A DNA stretch of 64,000 nt, from positions 8,445 through 72,444 of the forward strand of contig JAZRDR010000009.1 in NCBI GenBank assembly GCA_045660445.1, in the 5' to 3' direction. A program made the translations under genes and the position numbers. How positions within the stretch are numbered: the stretch's first letter is position 1; every line of letters begins with the position of its first letter. This DNA comes from Faeciplasma sp045660445 (GTDB lineage Bacteria; Bacillota; Clostridia; Oscillospirales; Ruminococcaceae). Shown here in pieces: positions 25,490-34,204 of this stretch. The notes beneath the pieces were generated by a model. It saw nothing but the letters and a program-made list of their open reading frames with translations, was not told the origin of the DNA and ran no database searches.

Positions 25490-26293
25490 ATGAAAAAAGC
25501 ACTCTTATTCATAATAGTCTTCGTCATCATCGGTATACTTTCCTGCGCCGGTGTGATATCACAAAACCCAGCATTAGCTTGTATCGGCGTCATTGCTTCC
25601 GCTATTTTGGGCTCACTTATTTCAATTGTTTTCACATCTATTGATAAGCACGGTCAAGGTTGGCGACTTTGGTTTCAACATATTAGATACCGGAAGAAAG
25701 ATGTTAGACTTTCCTTCTCTTATTTATTTAAGATTGAAGTCGATGGCAAGTACCTTCTCGTAAAAGGCAACAGATTAAAAAAACAATATCAACCGGTAGG
25801 AGGCGTTTATAAATACTACGATGAAGCTAAGCTAACATTAGAAAGTTTTAAGTTTCGACCCGATGTTAAAATGGGTAACACCTCAGAGACCGATGATCTC
25901 CGCATTTTCATAGAAGGAAGGTATCTACTTCTTTTCATGAATTGGTTTAAAAGCATGCGAGATAGAGAATATGACCCTACACGAGAATTCAAGGAAGAAT
26001 TGATAGCATCCAAATTACTACCCGAGAGTGCTTTTTCAAAATTTGAATACCGTAAAATTTACACTCATGATAAGGGCGTAGAATATTCAACATTCATGCA
26101 ATGTGATGAGATCGTATATGCGGATATATTCGAAATTAAATTATCCGATTCACAAAAAGCAGCAATTAGACAAGCCGTTGAAGAACATCCCGATATGCTT
26201 TGCCTTGCTACCGCTGATGAATTAAAATGTGAATGCTACAATGGCATAGAGAAAAACTTAGGAAACAATGCTAAATGGCTGTTAGGAGAATAA
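25490..26293 (+). CDS. CBASS effector: two transmembrane helices plus NUDIX-like domain
   Basis: A 267-residue protein with two N-terminal transmembrane helices (about residues 3-22 and 28-50) and a cytosolic domain (about 75-265) resembling the SMODS-associated NUDIX domain: YLFKIEVDGKYLLVKG, QPVGGVYKYY, and REFKEELI (165-172) in the Nudix-helix position. The Nudix box is incomplete, which suits nucleotide sensing rather than hydrolysis. Placed directly before the CD-NTase. By analogy, a cyclic nucleotide would bind the NUDIX domain and trigger membrane damage. Start supported by GAAAGGAG. Confidence 0.75.
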   Translation: MKKALLFIIVFVIIGILSCAGVISQNPALACIGVIASAILGSLISIVFTSIDKHGQGWRLWFQHIRYRKKDVRLSFSYLFKIEVDGKYLLVKGNRLKKQYQPVGGVYKYYDEAKLTLESFKFRPDVKMGNTSETDDLRIFIEGRYLLLFMNWFKSMRDREYDPTREFKEELIASKLLPESAFSKFEYRKIYTHDKGVEYSTFMQCDEIVYADIFEIKLSDSQKAAIRQAVEEHPDMLCLATADELKCECYNGIEKNLGNNAKWLLGE

Positions 26294-26295
26294 AA

Positions 26296-27408
26296 ATGAA
26301 ACATTATATTGAATCCATCTTGTTCGGAATATGTGAAAAATTACAATTGCCACCTTCATTGTATGATATTGCCACCGAAAGATACGAAACCATCATCAAG
26401 ATTTTAAGAAAAGATCCTGTATTTAAAAATGTTGAATTAAGCATTTATCCTCACGGTTCTTTCAGATTAAAGACCACAGTCAAACCCCTTACCGGCGAAG
26501 AGTTTGATCTGGATTTTGTCGCGGAACTTCCTATAGATTCAGAGATGACACCTAAAGAATTGTATACCCACATCGTAAGAATACTCCGCAACGATAAAGA
26601 TCACAAGGATAAAATAGAGCCTAAGACCCGTTGCGTTCGAGTTAATTATGCTAATGATTTTCATATGGATATCATGCCTGGAAAGCTCATTGACATCGAA
26701 ACCAACGAAATCATCGTTCCCGATCGCGATTTGAAATCTTGGTATCACCATAGCAATCCCAAGGGGTTTGCAGAGTGGTTCGAAAAGCAAGCTCGAACTC
26801 ATATTCTTAACGAGATGCTCGAATCAAGGCATACTCAATTTGAAATCGAAAAAATTTCTGATCAAGAAGTTACCGCGCAATTGGAACCGCTTCGAAGAGC
26901 TGTTCAATTGGTCAAGAGATACAGGAATATATATTGTGACAGGACCAAGAAAGAACCAGTAAGAAGCATTGTAATCTGCGCATTGATGGGTGAGATCACA
27001 AGCTTTACTGGCGATACAGCTCAAATTATTGCTTCCTTTTGTAATCATGTTAACGAGTTGATAAAAAAGCACAACAAAAAACCTTTCGATGTAAAAAATC
27101 CTGTAGTTGACGAAAACCTCACGGAAAAATGGCATGAAGGAACAAACTATCAAGATTTTGTGGATATGATGAAAGCTTTAACTGCTGACATTACGTCGAT
27201 ACAGAAATGTTCGAGCAATTTCGAAGTAAACAGCTTGACGAAAAAAATGTTTGGCGAGGAAGTAACTAATTCCGCTATAGTGAGACATGCACGCATTTTA
27301 AACGAATCTCGCCAAGCTGGAAAATTGTCGGTTGATCAATCTGGAACCTTGAACACGAAAAGTTCGGGAGTGCCAGTCAAGAAAAACACTTTTTACGGAA
27401 ATGAATAG
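26296..27408 (+). CDS. CBASS CD-NTase (cGAS/DncV-like nucleotidyltransferase)
   Basis: A 370-residue nucleotidyltransferase. Active-site motifs: G54-S55 in YPHGSFRLKTTVKP, D71 and D73 in EEFDLDFV, and D125 in DFHMDIMPGK, i.e. the GS...DxD...D pattern needed to make cyclic or linear oligonucleotide second messengers after phage infection. The C-terminal tail is flexible and ends KKNTFYGNE. Starts three bases after the effector stop with TAGGAG upstream. The product nucleotide cannot be predicted from sequence alone. Confidence 0.9.
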   Translation: MKHYIESILFGICEKLQLPPSLYDIATERYETIIKILRKDPVFKNVELSIYPHGSFRLKTTVKPLTGEEFDLDFVAELPIDSEMTPKELYTHIVRILRNDKDHKDKIEPKTRCVRVNYANDFHMDIMPGKLIDIETNEIIVPDRDLKSWYHHSNPKGFAEWFEKQARTHILNEMLESRHTQFEIEKISDQEVTAQLEPLRRAVQLVKRYRNIYCDRTKKEPVRSIVICALMGEITSFTGDTAQIIASFCNHVNELIKKHNKKPFDVKNPVVDENLTEKWHEGTNYQDFVDMMKALTADITSIQKCSSNFEVNSLTKKMFGEEVTNSAIVRHARILNESRQAGKLSVDQSGTLNTKSSGVPVKKNTFYGNE

Positions 27409-27414
27409 TTTGCG

Positions 27415-27870
27415 ATGAGTTACAAAAGATTTTTCGCCACTAAACACTATACCTATCCCGAATTACTCAAACAGGTGACCGAAACAAAAAAGCATTATCC
27501 ACAAGCGATTGGACAATGTAAGAGAGGTAAGGTAGAGATTACACTAAAACTCAAACCTACTTTGGCCTCAATAGAATATACTGTTAAGTTGTTCGCTAAA
27601 CAAGATACCAAGGTTGTTAACATTTTTGTTGTTAACCCTAAAATTACATTGTTTGAAAACGGGAAAAAGGTTCCTCATCTATATTCTGATGGTTCTCTTT
27701 GCTTATTTTATCCCAAATATAACGAATTGAGCTATACGGACTTATGGGCAGAAACCCTTATCCCTTGGACATCTCTTTGGCTTTTTTACTATGAAATATG
27801 GAAAGAAACTGGAGAGTGGTTAGGCGGTGGAATCCATGGAAAAAAGAACATTTCTCCAACTGGGTTGTAA
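27415..27870 (+). CDS. Stand-alone E2-like CBASS accessory protein
   Basis: A 151-residue protein with an E2-conjugase-like core: a probable catalytic C96 in SDGSLCLFYP, preceded by VPHLY, and a C-terminal helix IPWTSLWLFYYEIWKETGEW. No E1 or JAB domain is present here or next to it. In short type II CBASS operons such E2 proteins modify the CD-NTase C-terminus and raise its activity. Starts six bases after the CD-NTase stop. Family reading from motif and position. Confidence 0.8.
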   Translation: MSYKRFFATKHYTYPELLKQVTETKKHYPQAIGQCKRGKVEITLKLKPTLASIEYTVKLFAKQDTKVVNIFVVNPKITLFENGKKVPHLYSDGSLCLFYPKYNELSYTDLWAETLIPWTSLWLFYYEIWKETGEWLGGGIHGKKNISPTGL

Positions 27871-28112
27871 CGCTATCTTTGCAGCTCAGATTCGTTATTA
27901 GAATCTGCACCATTTTCTTTGCTTACATCGTCCTAAATCCTGACATATCTTATCCTCGGTTCCTCTTTCATCTACTCAACCAATATCTTAAGTTTCTCTT
28001 CACATTCCTGCTCGGCGGGATATAGATATTTCTGGATATCCGTTTTTCGTTTATCTTCGGCAAATAATTGATTTGTTCGTTTTTACCTCCAAACATTTTT
28101 TGAGAATAAAAA

Positions 28113-28140
28113 AATTACCCTCTACTTATAAAGGGTAATT
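28113..28140. terminator. Hairpin terminator, best on the minus strand
   Basis: AATTACCCT/AGGGTAATT with a run of seven T on the minus strand. With the next hairpin it probably ends the leftward ABC operon. The whole 27871-28267 stretch holds no gene, only these hairpins. Confidence 0.65.
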
Positions 28141-28194
28141 TCAAGGAGGTTTAACAACCGAATCGATAAAATTTCATCAAATTTTCATTTAAGG

Positions 28195-28227
28195 AAATCC
28201 CCGAGAGTTTTAGACACTCGGGGATTT
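28195..28227. terminator. Hairpin terminator downstream of ABC cluster 1
   Basis: AAATCCCCGAG/CTCGGGGATTT with a loop of 11 bases, T runs on both strands. Confidence 0.8.
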
Positions 28228-28267
28228 TCTTTGATTAATGCGAAGTAAATAAATGAGGTACAGGTGT

Positions 28268-30580
28268 TTACTTACACCACTTCCTCCTTGCCGCAATCAA
28301 GGCCAAAGCGCCGAATGTGACTATAATCACCCATGCAACTATTGGCATAAGGCTATCGTCCGTCAAACTCCACATAATCTCGGCAGAGGAAACAGGAATG
28401 AGCGGTGAGATATATTTCAAAACGTCTGCGCCTAAAATTACAAGTATTGCCGGAACGCCTAAAACAGCAAGGTTTACAATATACGAGGTGTTTATTCTTG
28501 CGCAACAATGGCTTATTAACAAAGCTATGAAAGATGTTAAGATAAGCATTACAAGGCGGGTCACATACAGCATTGCAAGGTAGCCTGCAAAAGACGTTTT
28601 AAAAGGGAACTGGCTAAGCGCCGAAATGTTCTGAACAGGTGCCGAAAGGGTTTCGGTGCCGTTATCTGCAATAAACGTGAGGAATTCTCTTAAATATACA
28701 GCGCACCACACAACAACCGCCATAAGCGAAGCGACAATTGTTTTTCCGGCAAAAAGCGATGATCTTCCTCTTTTTGTCGAGCGTACCATCTTTTCAACGC
28801 CCGACTGTCTTTCAAATGCTGCAATGCCTGCACAGCTAAATGCCAGAAGGCATATTGCTATTGCAGCATTAAGCCTCTGACGGTCACGGCTTTCGTTGCC
28901 GTAAACCGATGCATATGTTTTATAGTCAACAAGCCAAGGGGCATATCCGCCTTCTTCGGCTCTTTCTTTTATCTCTTTGACTTCTCGTTCAATCCTGTCA
29001 AGAGCACTTGTAAGCTCGAATTCATTCATCGATGAGTTGATATTTTCTTTAGCTCGAGCCAGATACTCTTCAAAGCTGTTGTCGATAGAACCTTTGGCAT
29101 CCTCAAGATATGCCTGGTACCAGTAATCTCTTTCTTCGATATATACCGAATAGCTTAAGGAATTGGTTACTATAAGTATTCCTGCAATTATAAATATTCC
29201 GAACTGGAACGCAAGTACTTTATATACTTCCCATCCGCCAAGGCTTAAGCGTGTACGGAATATATCCAAAGCTCTGTTGATCAGATAAGAAATCTTTGAA
29301 AGAATATCTTTGTTTCCCTCAGGGTAGCGCTTGATCTGAATAAGCATTGCCCACATTGAAAGAGCTATAATCGCTATAGGTAAAACTGTCAGCATAAGAG
29401 GTCTTATGCCAACGGCATTACCTAAAAGATTTATGTTAAGATAGTTTGTGTATAGTCTTGACGCATGAACAAAAGAAAAGATATTGAAATATTTAAAAAC
29501 GTTCAAGAAGCTTTGAACGGGAAGATATTCAAAAAGGATATATTCGCCGACAAGGGTAACCCCCAAAACAGAAAGCGAGAACTGAACGTTTGCAAGCGAA
29601 CCTAAGATACACCACAAAAGCAGACCCAACAAAAGGCCCGATGCAACCTTAACAACAAAATACTGCGCGAGCCACTGAGATATTGTAATTCTTAACGTGC
29701 AGGTCTTAAAGCTTTCAAGAGATTGAAGTGAACGGCCTAAGCCGTCAAACCCGCCGTTCGTGGCAAGAGATATTATAAGAGGAATACCGTAGATCAAAAC
29801 CGTACCGAGCAAAGAAGCAGACAGCAAAACGCCTATCCTCTCTAAGCCAAGTCTGGCTCTGCCGTTTTTGGCACATCTGACTACGCTCCACAGTCCTTTC
29901 TTTCGTTCCTCTAAAAACGACAGGACAACGACGACCATTATTGCCAAGAATAAATAGTCGGCAAGATTGAATTTAAGCCAGCTTTCAATACCCAAATTGT
30001 TGCCGAATGCAACCGTAACCCCGTCGAGTTCTTTAAAACCCTCAGCGGTCTTTTGCAGGTTCTTGCTTGAAAAACTGCCTGATTGATTGAATATGCTTAC
30101 CTGTGACTGGGTCTTTGCCTGCTCTTGAACTTTATTCAAATAATCATTATAGCTGTTTATATGTTCTATCTGCGATCTGATAGCACCCAGACGGCTAAAA
30201 AAGATATTATATGTTCTTGCCAATTCTTCAGCATCTTCTGACTGAGATATGTAATAGGGAATGTGTGAAACAGAAGCAGCCGCTTCATCGTCATTGTTAA
30301 ACACAGGCTCAATAAAGTCAAAGTCCTGCACATAATAATAGTAATCTGACAAACGAGACTGTTCGGTTTTAACAGCTTCAATCAGCTCGGGCGTATCTAA
30401 GTCTTTCCATTCAGAATATAGATATTTTACATATTTGTTGGCTTCTAAGGTATCTTTAAATATATTCGGTTGAATAGTGCCTAAAACTGAGGTCAAAAAA
30501 AGCGCAAGACAAAAAACAGTTATCAGCAAAACGATAACTATTCTTTGTCTATCGCAAAAAACTCTTTTCCATTCGCTCAT
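28268..30580 (-). CDS. ABC transporter permease, duplicated two-half form (cluster 1)
   Basis: A 770-residue integral membrane protein with two similar halves. Each half has a first helix, a large charged extracellular region, and a helix followed by a cytoplasmic E-R-x2-G-x4-V-R-x4-GR segment (EERKKGLWSVVRCAKNGRARL and FERQSGVEKMVRSTKRGRSSL), then further helices; about 14 in total. It looks like a fusion of two ABC-2-like permeases. One base separates its ATG from the ATPase stop. Substrate unknown; export or self-protection linked to the small secreted protein is inferred. Confidence 0.75.
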   Translation of the reverse strand: MSEWKRVFCDRQRIVIVLLITVFCLALFLTSVLGTIQPNIFKDTLEANKYVKYLYSEWKDLDTPELIEAVKTEQSRLSDYYYYVQDFDFIEPVFNNDDEAAASVSHIPYYISQSEDAEELARTYNIFFSRLGAIRSQIEHINSYNDYLNKVQEQAKTQSQVSIFNQSGSFSSKNLQKTAEGFKELDGVTVAFGNNLGIESWLKFNLADYLFLAIMVVVVLSFLEERKKGLWSVVRCAKNGRARLGLERIGVLLSASLLGTVLIYGIPLIISLATNGGFDGLGRSLQSLESFKTCTLRITISQWLAQYFVVKVASGLLLGLLLWCILGSLANVQFSLSVLGVTLVGEYILFEYLPVQSFLNVFKYFNIFSFVHASRLYTNYLNINLLGNAVGIRPLMLTVLPIAIIALSMWAMLIQIKRYPEGNKDILSKISYLINRALDIFRTRLSLGGWEVYKVLAFQFGIFIIAGILIVTNSLSYSVYIEERDYWYQAYLEDAKGSIDNSFEEYLARAKENINSSMNEFELTSALDRIEREVKEIKERAEEGGYAPWLVDYKTYASVYGNESRDRQRLNAAIAICLLAFSCAGIAAFERQSGVEKMVRSTKRGRSSLFAGKTIVASLMAVVVWCAVYLREFLTFIADNGTETLSAPVQNISALSQFPFKTSFAGYLAMLYVTRLVMLILTSFIALLISHCCARINTSYIVNLAVLGVPAILVILGADVLKYISPLIPVSSAEIMWSLTDDSLMPIVAWVIIVTFGALALIAARRKWCK

Positions 30581-30581
30581 A

Positions 30582-31319
30582 TCAGTCACCCAAATAGTAT
30601 AAATACACATCTTCGAGGCTTAGGTTATATGCAACAGGCTTCCACGAATCGGGGATAGATTCAATAAGAGCCTGCGGTGTATCCATCTTTAAAAGCTGAC
30701 CTTTTTTCATCAGCAAAACCTTATCGGCAATAGATTCTATATCGCTGACGATATGTGTTGCAAGTAAGACTATCCTATCCTTGGCGAGGTCTTTGATAAA
30801 GCTTCTTATTCTCACTCGCTCCTTAGGGTCAAGCCCTGCGGTGGGTTCGTCCAAGATAAGAACTTTAGGGTCGCCAAGCAACGCCTGAGCCAGCAAAACT
30901 CGCTGCTTCATACCGCCTGAAAACTGACCTACTGCCTTATGGCGGACTGAATCGAGGTTAGTGAGCTTTAACACCTCATCGACCTGCGAATGCATGGCTT
31001 TACTCTTTAAGCCCTTAAGTCTTGCCATATAGCACAAAAAGCTTTCGGCTGTCATGCGGTCATAAATTCCTTGCTGCTGCGGCATATATCCCAAAACTGC
31101 ACGGAAGTCGTCGCCAAGCTCCAATATCTCTTTCCCGTCAAAGGTAATAGAGCCGCCGTCACGCTTTATGTTGTCGGTGATAAGGTTCATCATGGTCGAT
31201 TTTCCTGCACCGTTGGCACCCAAGATTCCGTATATGCCTGCTTCAAAGGTTATTGAAAAGCTATTAAGCGCTACGGTGTTTCCGTAACGTTTGGTGAGGG
31301 TGTTAAGTTGTAATTGCAT
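30582..31319 (-). CDS. ABC transporter ATPase (cluster 1)
   Basis: A 245-residue nucleotide-binding subunit: Walker A GANGAGKST, signature FSGGMKQRV, Walker B LILDEPTAGLD and switch histidine in LLATHIVSD are all present. ABC-2/bacitracin-type family. It lies 32 bases after the lipoprotein gene and next to the permease, forming one operon. Closely similar in order and motifs to the ATPase at 58489. Confidence 0.93.
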   Translation of the reverse strand: MQLQLNTLTKRYGNTVALNSFSITFEAGIYGILGANGAGKSTMMNLITDNIKRDGGSITFDGKEILELGDDFRAVLGYMPQQQGIYDRMTAESFLCYMARLKGLKSKAMHSQVDEVLKLTNLDSVRHKAVGQFSGGMKQRVLLAQALLGDPKVLILDEPTAGLDPKERVRIRSFIKDLAKDRIVLLATHIVSDIESIADKVLLMKKGQLLKMDTPQALIESIPDSWKPVAYNLSLEDVYLYYLGD

Positions 31320-31350
31320 TGTGGTCTCCTCGGACTATATTAAGTAAGAA

Positions 31351-32496
31351 TCAATACTCTGCTGACCAAAGGGTTTCTATACTTCCGTCATCAAGCGAAA
31401 CTGCAAAGATGTATTCGGCTGGATTTTCGTTAGACCAGACTTTGGATTCGACGTATATATTTTTGTTATCTGATCCGAGAATAAAAGAATACACGGGAGC
31501 GTTTTCATCAATGCCGTTAATGCTCATATCCGTTTTTAAAGTTATGTTTCCTCTTTCATTTTTTATGCAAAGCTTAAACTTATTTCCTTCTGGATATCCG
31601 CCTATGACATTACCGTTAGAGAATCCGTATAAATAATATGAAATATCAGATCCTTCATTGAAATTATACAAAAGTGTAAACTCATTTGTATCAGTGTCAA
31701 GTATATACACATCTGCCTTTTCAGAACGATCTGCAATGAGTATTTTCTCATTGTCTACCCACATAAGAGGAGAAAATATCGGCATACTGACGCGGCATAC
31801 AACTTCACTTTCCTGAGTAGACAAATCATACCTGCAGATTTCTATCTCTTCTGTGCTGTATGCAAGTATGTAAAGGAAATCCTCATATGCCTGAACAGTT
31901 ACTTTTGTCAGTACGGAATTCTCATATATGATTTTCCCATCATTCTGTGATTCTAAATCATATACAATGACCTCAGATATATCTTTAGCTGCACCAAGTT
32001 CGACTTTATGATGTGTTCCGCTCATAATGTAACAGCCTCTATGAGATAATGCCGAGAAATCTCCAACTCCAGACATGAAATCGGTAATCAAATCATTTTC
32101 GAATGTTTTTACTTTTTTCCTACCCGTTCCATCGACGAAAATATCGACAATTTCGAATGTACCGTCGCCACAAGAACGGAAACAAAACAGCCCGCCGTCA
32201 TAAAGACTAAGTGAATGGATTATTGAGCAATAAGCATTACAGGTTGCTGAGCCGTGTGAACATTCTGGCTTGGAACATAAAGGCACACATATATTGTTTG
32301 CCAAATCTGCGCAGTATAGCATTTCACTCTCAACAGTAAAAAACAAAACATCTTCAGATGAGGCGCCATGGTTCAAAGACGGTGTTGTAAAGTTTTGGTC
32401 GCTGTCAAATGAAACCTTAACCTCGAAGCGGGGCGTTGATGAGTTACACGAAGTAAGGAAAAGTGCCGAAACAATTAAGATAAATATTCTTTTCAT
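31351..32496 (-). CDS. Propeller-like lipoprotein with C-x4-C-x-H-x4-C motif (cluster 1, second)
   Basis: A 381-residue lipoprotein with lipobox LTSC. The bulk consists of short strand-rich repeats typical of a beta-propeller or DUF5050-type protein, such as VYDLESQNDGKIIYEN and ICRYDLSTQESEVVCRV. Near residue 73 it has PLCSKPECSHGSATCNAYC, shared in spacing with two other lipoproteins of the window. Function unknown; extracytoplasmic and probably partner of the neighbouring ABC transporter. Confidence 0.7.
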   Translation of the reverse strand: MKRIFILIVSALFLTSCNSSTPRFEVKVSFDSDQNFTTPSLNHGASSEDVLFFTVESEMLYCADLANNICVPLCSKPECSHGSATCNAYCSIIHSLSLYDGGLFCFRSCGDGTFEIVDIFVDGTGRKKVKTFENDLITDFMSGVGDFSALSHRGCYIMSGTHHKVELGAAKDISEVIVYDLESQNDGKIIYENSVLTKVTVQAYEDFLYILAYSTEEIEICRYDLSTQESEVVCRVSMPIFSPLMWVDNEKILIADRSEKADVYILDTDTNEFTLLYNFNEGSDISYYLYGFSNGNVIGGYPEGNKFKLCIKNERGNITLKTDMSINGIDENAPVYSFILGSDNKNIYVESKVWSNENPAEYIFAVSLDDGSIETLWSAEY

Positions 32497-32513
32497 ATAT
32501 TTCTCCTAAGTAA

Positions 32514-33689
32514 TCATTGGTCAGTATAAAGAACGGTGATTTCTGCAGTTTCGATATCTATTGCCACAATTTGAGTATTCAGAGTTTTATATGATTTACC
32601 ACCTATATTGATTATTGGTTCGGTATATTCGAAATTGTAGTAAATATATTTACCATCGCAAGCAATATGCATGAGCGATTCTGGGAATATACCCGCATCG
32701 TTATACATCATCAAATTTCCGAGCTCCCCGATATATATGTCAAAAACAGTATTTCCACTACTATCTTTAGCAACCAACTGATATCCTTCGTTACCGTCAG
32801 GATACGACTTGACAGCGTACTCTGAAGCAAAGCCGAAATAATTATAGTCACCATTGTCATACAGCTCGTCTTCTGCGTTAAAATCCAACGTAGCTGATTC
32901 ATATTGGTTTTCTATAGTTGTCAGCTCTTTCGTTTCAGGGGTATATGAATAGGTCACCGAGCTGAACACCTCTTGATCTTGATTGTTATAAGTATCAACA
33001 GTAAAGCTCATTACACCGCCGGAATAATCGAAGCTGTAATAAAAGCCGACTTCATCATTGGTGTTTTCCGCAACAATTTCTATTGTTTTTTCGCTGTTAA
33101 GATCAGAAGCAAATATACCTCCGTTAGCGAAATAATAAGCGTAGCCATCATAATAATAAAACGTTGTGCCAGAAGAGATATTTTCAAATTCTTTTATTTT
33201 CGCCCTTTGTGTACCATCGAGATTTTGACAATAAAGTGTAAGAAGGTTAAGATAATCGCTTCCAGACAAATAGGTTGTCTGCTCTATCCAGTATATTCTG
33301 TTTTGCCATACAGTAAAGCCCTTTACATAATCTCCACCAAGAGCTGCACTGCAGGTAATGTCTATGTGTGAACAACTTTCTTTATTGCAAAGAGGCTTAA
33401 AGGATCCGCTTGATTCGTCGCAGTACATTATCATATTCTGCTCATTGACCCAAATGTCAGTATATAAAACGCCGTCATAAAGACACATATTCAACGAGCC
33501 TGATATTTTAAATTCGTCGGGTGTATATCCCAAAAGGCAATCAGTCGGGGCGTCGACGTAAATTGCTTCAGATGGGTTCTTATCATTTTCGACATGGGGA
33601 TTTTCAATACTAGTATCAACTGTATTCAGGTCACAAGAGGATAAAAGCATTGATACCGAAAGCAGAATGATTAATAGTGTTTTTTTCAT
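32514..33689 (-). CDS. Propeller-like lipoprotein with C-x4-C-x-H-x4-C motif (cluster 1, first)
   Basis: A 391-residue lipoprotein with lipobox LLSSC. Motif PLCNKESCSHIDITCSA lies near residue 97, followed by strand-rich repeats (IYWIEQTTYLSG, FYYYDGYAYYFANGG, KYIYYNFEYTEP). It is a paralogue in layout of the next gene, suggesting duplication inside the operon. GAAAGGA lies upstream of the ATG. Role unknown. Confidence 0.7.
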   Translation of the reverse strand: MKKTLLIILLSVSMLLSSCDLNTVDTSIENPHVENDKNPSEAIYVDAPTDCLLGYTPDEFKISGSLNMCLYDGVLYTDIWVNEQNMIMYCDESSGSFKPLCNKESCSHIDITCSAALGGDYVKGFTVWQNRIYWIEQTTYLSGSDYLNLLTLYCQNLDGTQRAKIKEFENISSGTTFYYYDGYAYYFANGGIFASDLNSEKTIEIVAENTNDEVGFYYSFDYSGGVMSFTVDTYNNQDQEVFSSVTYSYTPETKELTTIENQYESATLDFNAEDELYDNGDYNYFGFASEYAVKSYPDGNEGYQLVAKDSSGNTVFDIYIGELGNLMMYNDAGIFPESLMHIACDGKYIYYNFEYTEPIINIGGKSYKTLNTQIVAIDIETAEITVLYTDQ

Positions 33690-33748
33690 GGCATATCCTT
33701 TCTTTTCAAGGATGTGTTAATATAATACTTTCTAACTAAAAGGAATTT

Positions 33749-33770
33749 GCGGCGTAAAAAAATACGCCGC
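33749..33770 (-). other. Intercistronic hairpin without T tail
   Basis: GCGGCGTA/TACGCCGC, perfect 8-bp arms around a 6-base loop, between the small secreted protein gene and the lipoprotein genes. No T run follows on the minus strand, so it looks like an mRNA-stability or processing element. Confidence 0.6.
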
Positions 33771-33796
33771 ATAGACCAATTGTTCGTTTGCGAAAA

Positions 33797-34156
33797 TCAT
33801 CCACCATAAAGTGCTGCAACTCTTGTGCCGTTAATATAAAACTGCCCTAATGACGATACTACAAGCTTTTCGTATGTATAGGAATTGCCAATAGAACCGT
33901 AGCCGCTAATACTTTCATTTATGGGAGTATTAGGGCTTATAACTCCTGTAATTTTAATTTCCGAATAAGATGAAGGAGCCGATGAATTTGTCTTAGTAAC
34001 TGACATGGAAGCATTTACCGTATAAGACGAGTTGCTAATGGAACAAGAATAATTATAATACCCAAGAGTTCCGGATGATGACGCGGCATATATACTCAAT
34101 GTCATGCTCAGAGTAATAACGATTGCAACTATAATCGAAAAAATCTTTTTGTTCAT
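33797..34156 (-). CDS. Small secreted beta-rich protein (cluster 1)
   Basis: A 119-residue protein with a Sec signal peptide (residues about 1-25, ending SIYAA) and a mature part rich in Ser, Thr, Asn, Tyr and Gly with alternating strand pattern (YNYSCSISNSSYTVNASMSV), ending FYINGTRVAALYGG. No known domain recognised. Start at 34156 follows GAAAGGAA and a consensus promoter. First gene of an operon with lipoproteins and an ABC transporter; this layout resembles Sec-exported bacteriocin loci but homology is not shown. Confidence 0.7.
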   Translation of the reverse strand: MNKKIFSIIVAIVITLSMTLSIYAASSSGTLGYYNYSCSISNSSYTVNASMSVTKTNSSAPSSYSEIKITGVISPNTPINESISGYGSIGNSYTYEKLVVSSLGQFYINGTRVAALYGG

Positions 34157-34175
34157 AATGTAATTCCTTTCTTTA

Positions 34176-34204
34176 ATTATACAATTCCGTAATTTCATTG
34201 TCAA
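34176..34204 (-). promoter_or_regulatory. Promoter of ABC cluster 1
   Basis: Minus-strand TTGACA (34204-34199), 17-base spacer and TATAAT (34181-34176), both perfect. It is immediately preceded by a box (34205-34227) that recurs at 61489-61511. Confidence 0.85.

Noticed and set aside
27798..28025. Open frame of 75 codons after the E2 gene
   Set aside because: Mostly out-of-frame overlap with the E2 gene end and intergenic DNA; no start signal.
24101..28267. Attachment-site duplicate of the ssrA 3' end
   Set aside because: Looked for a second GTTCGATTCCCGTCGCC-like copy downstream and found none in the window; the site claim is therefore left open.
33797..34156. Classification of the small secreted protein as lactococcin 972
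   Set aside because: Gene order is suggestive but the mature sequence does not show a convincing match; kept as unknown.
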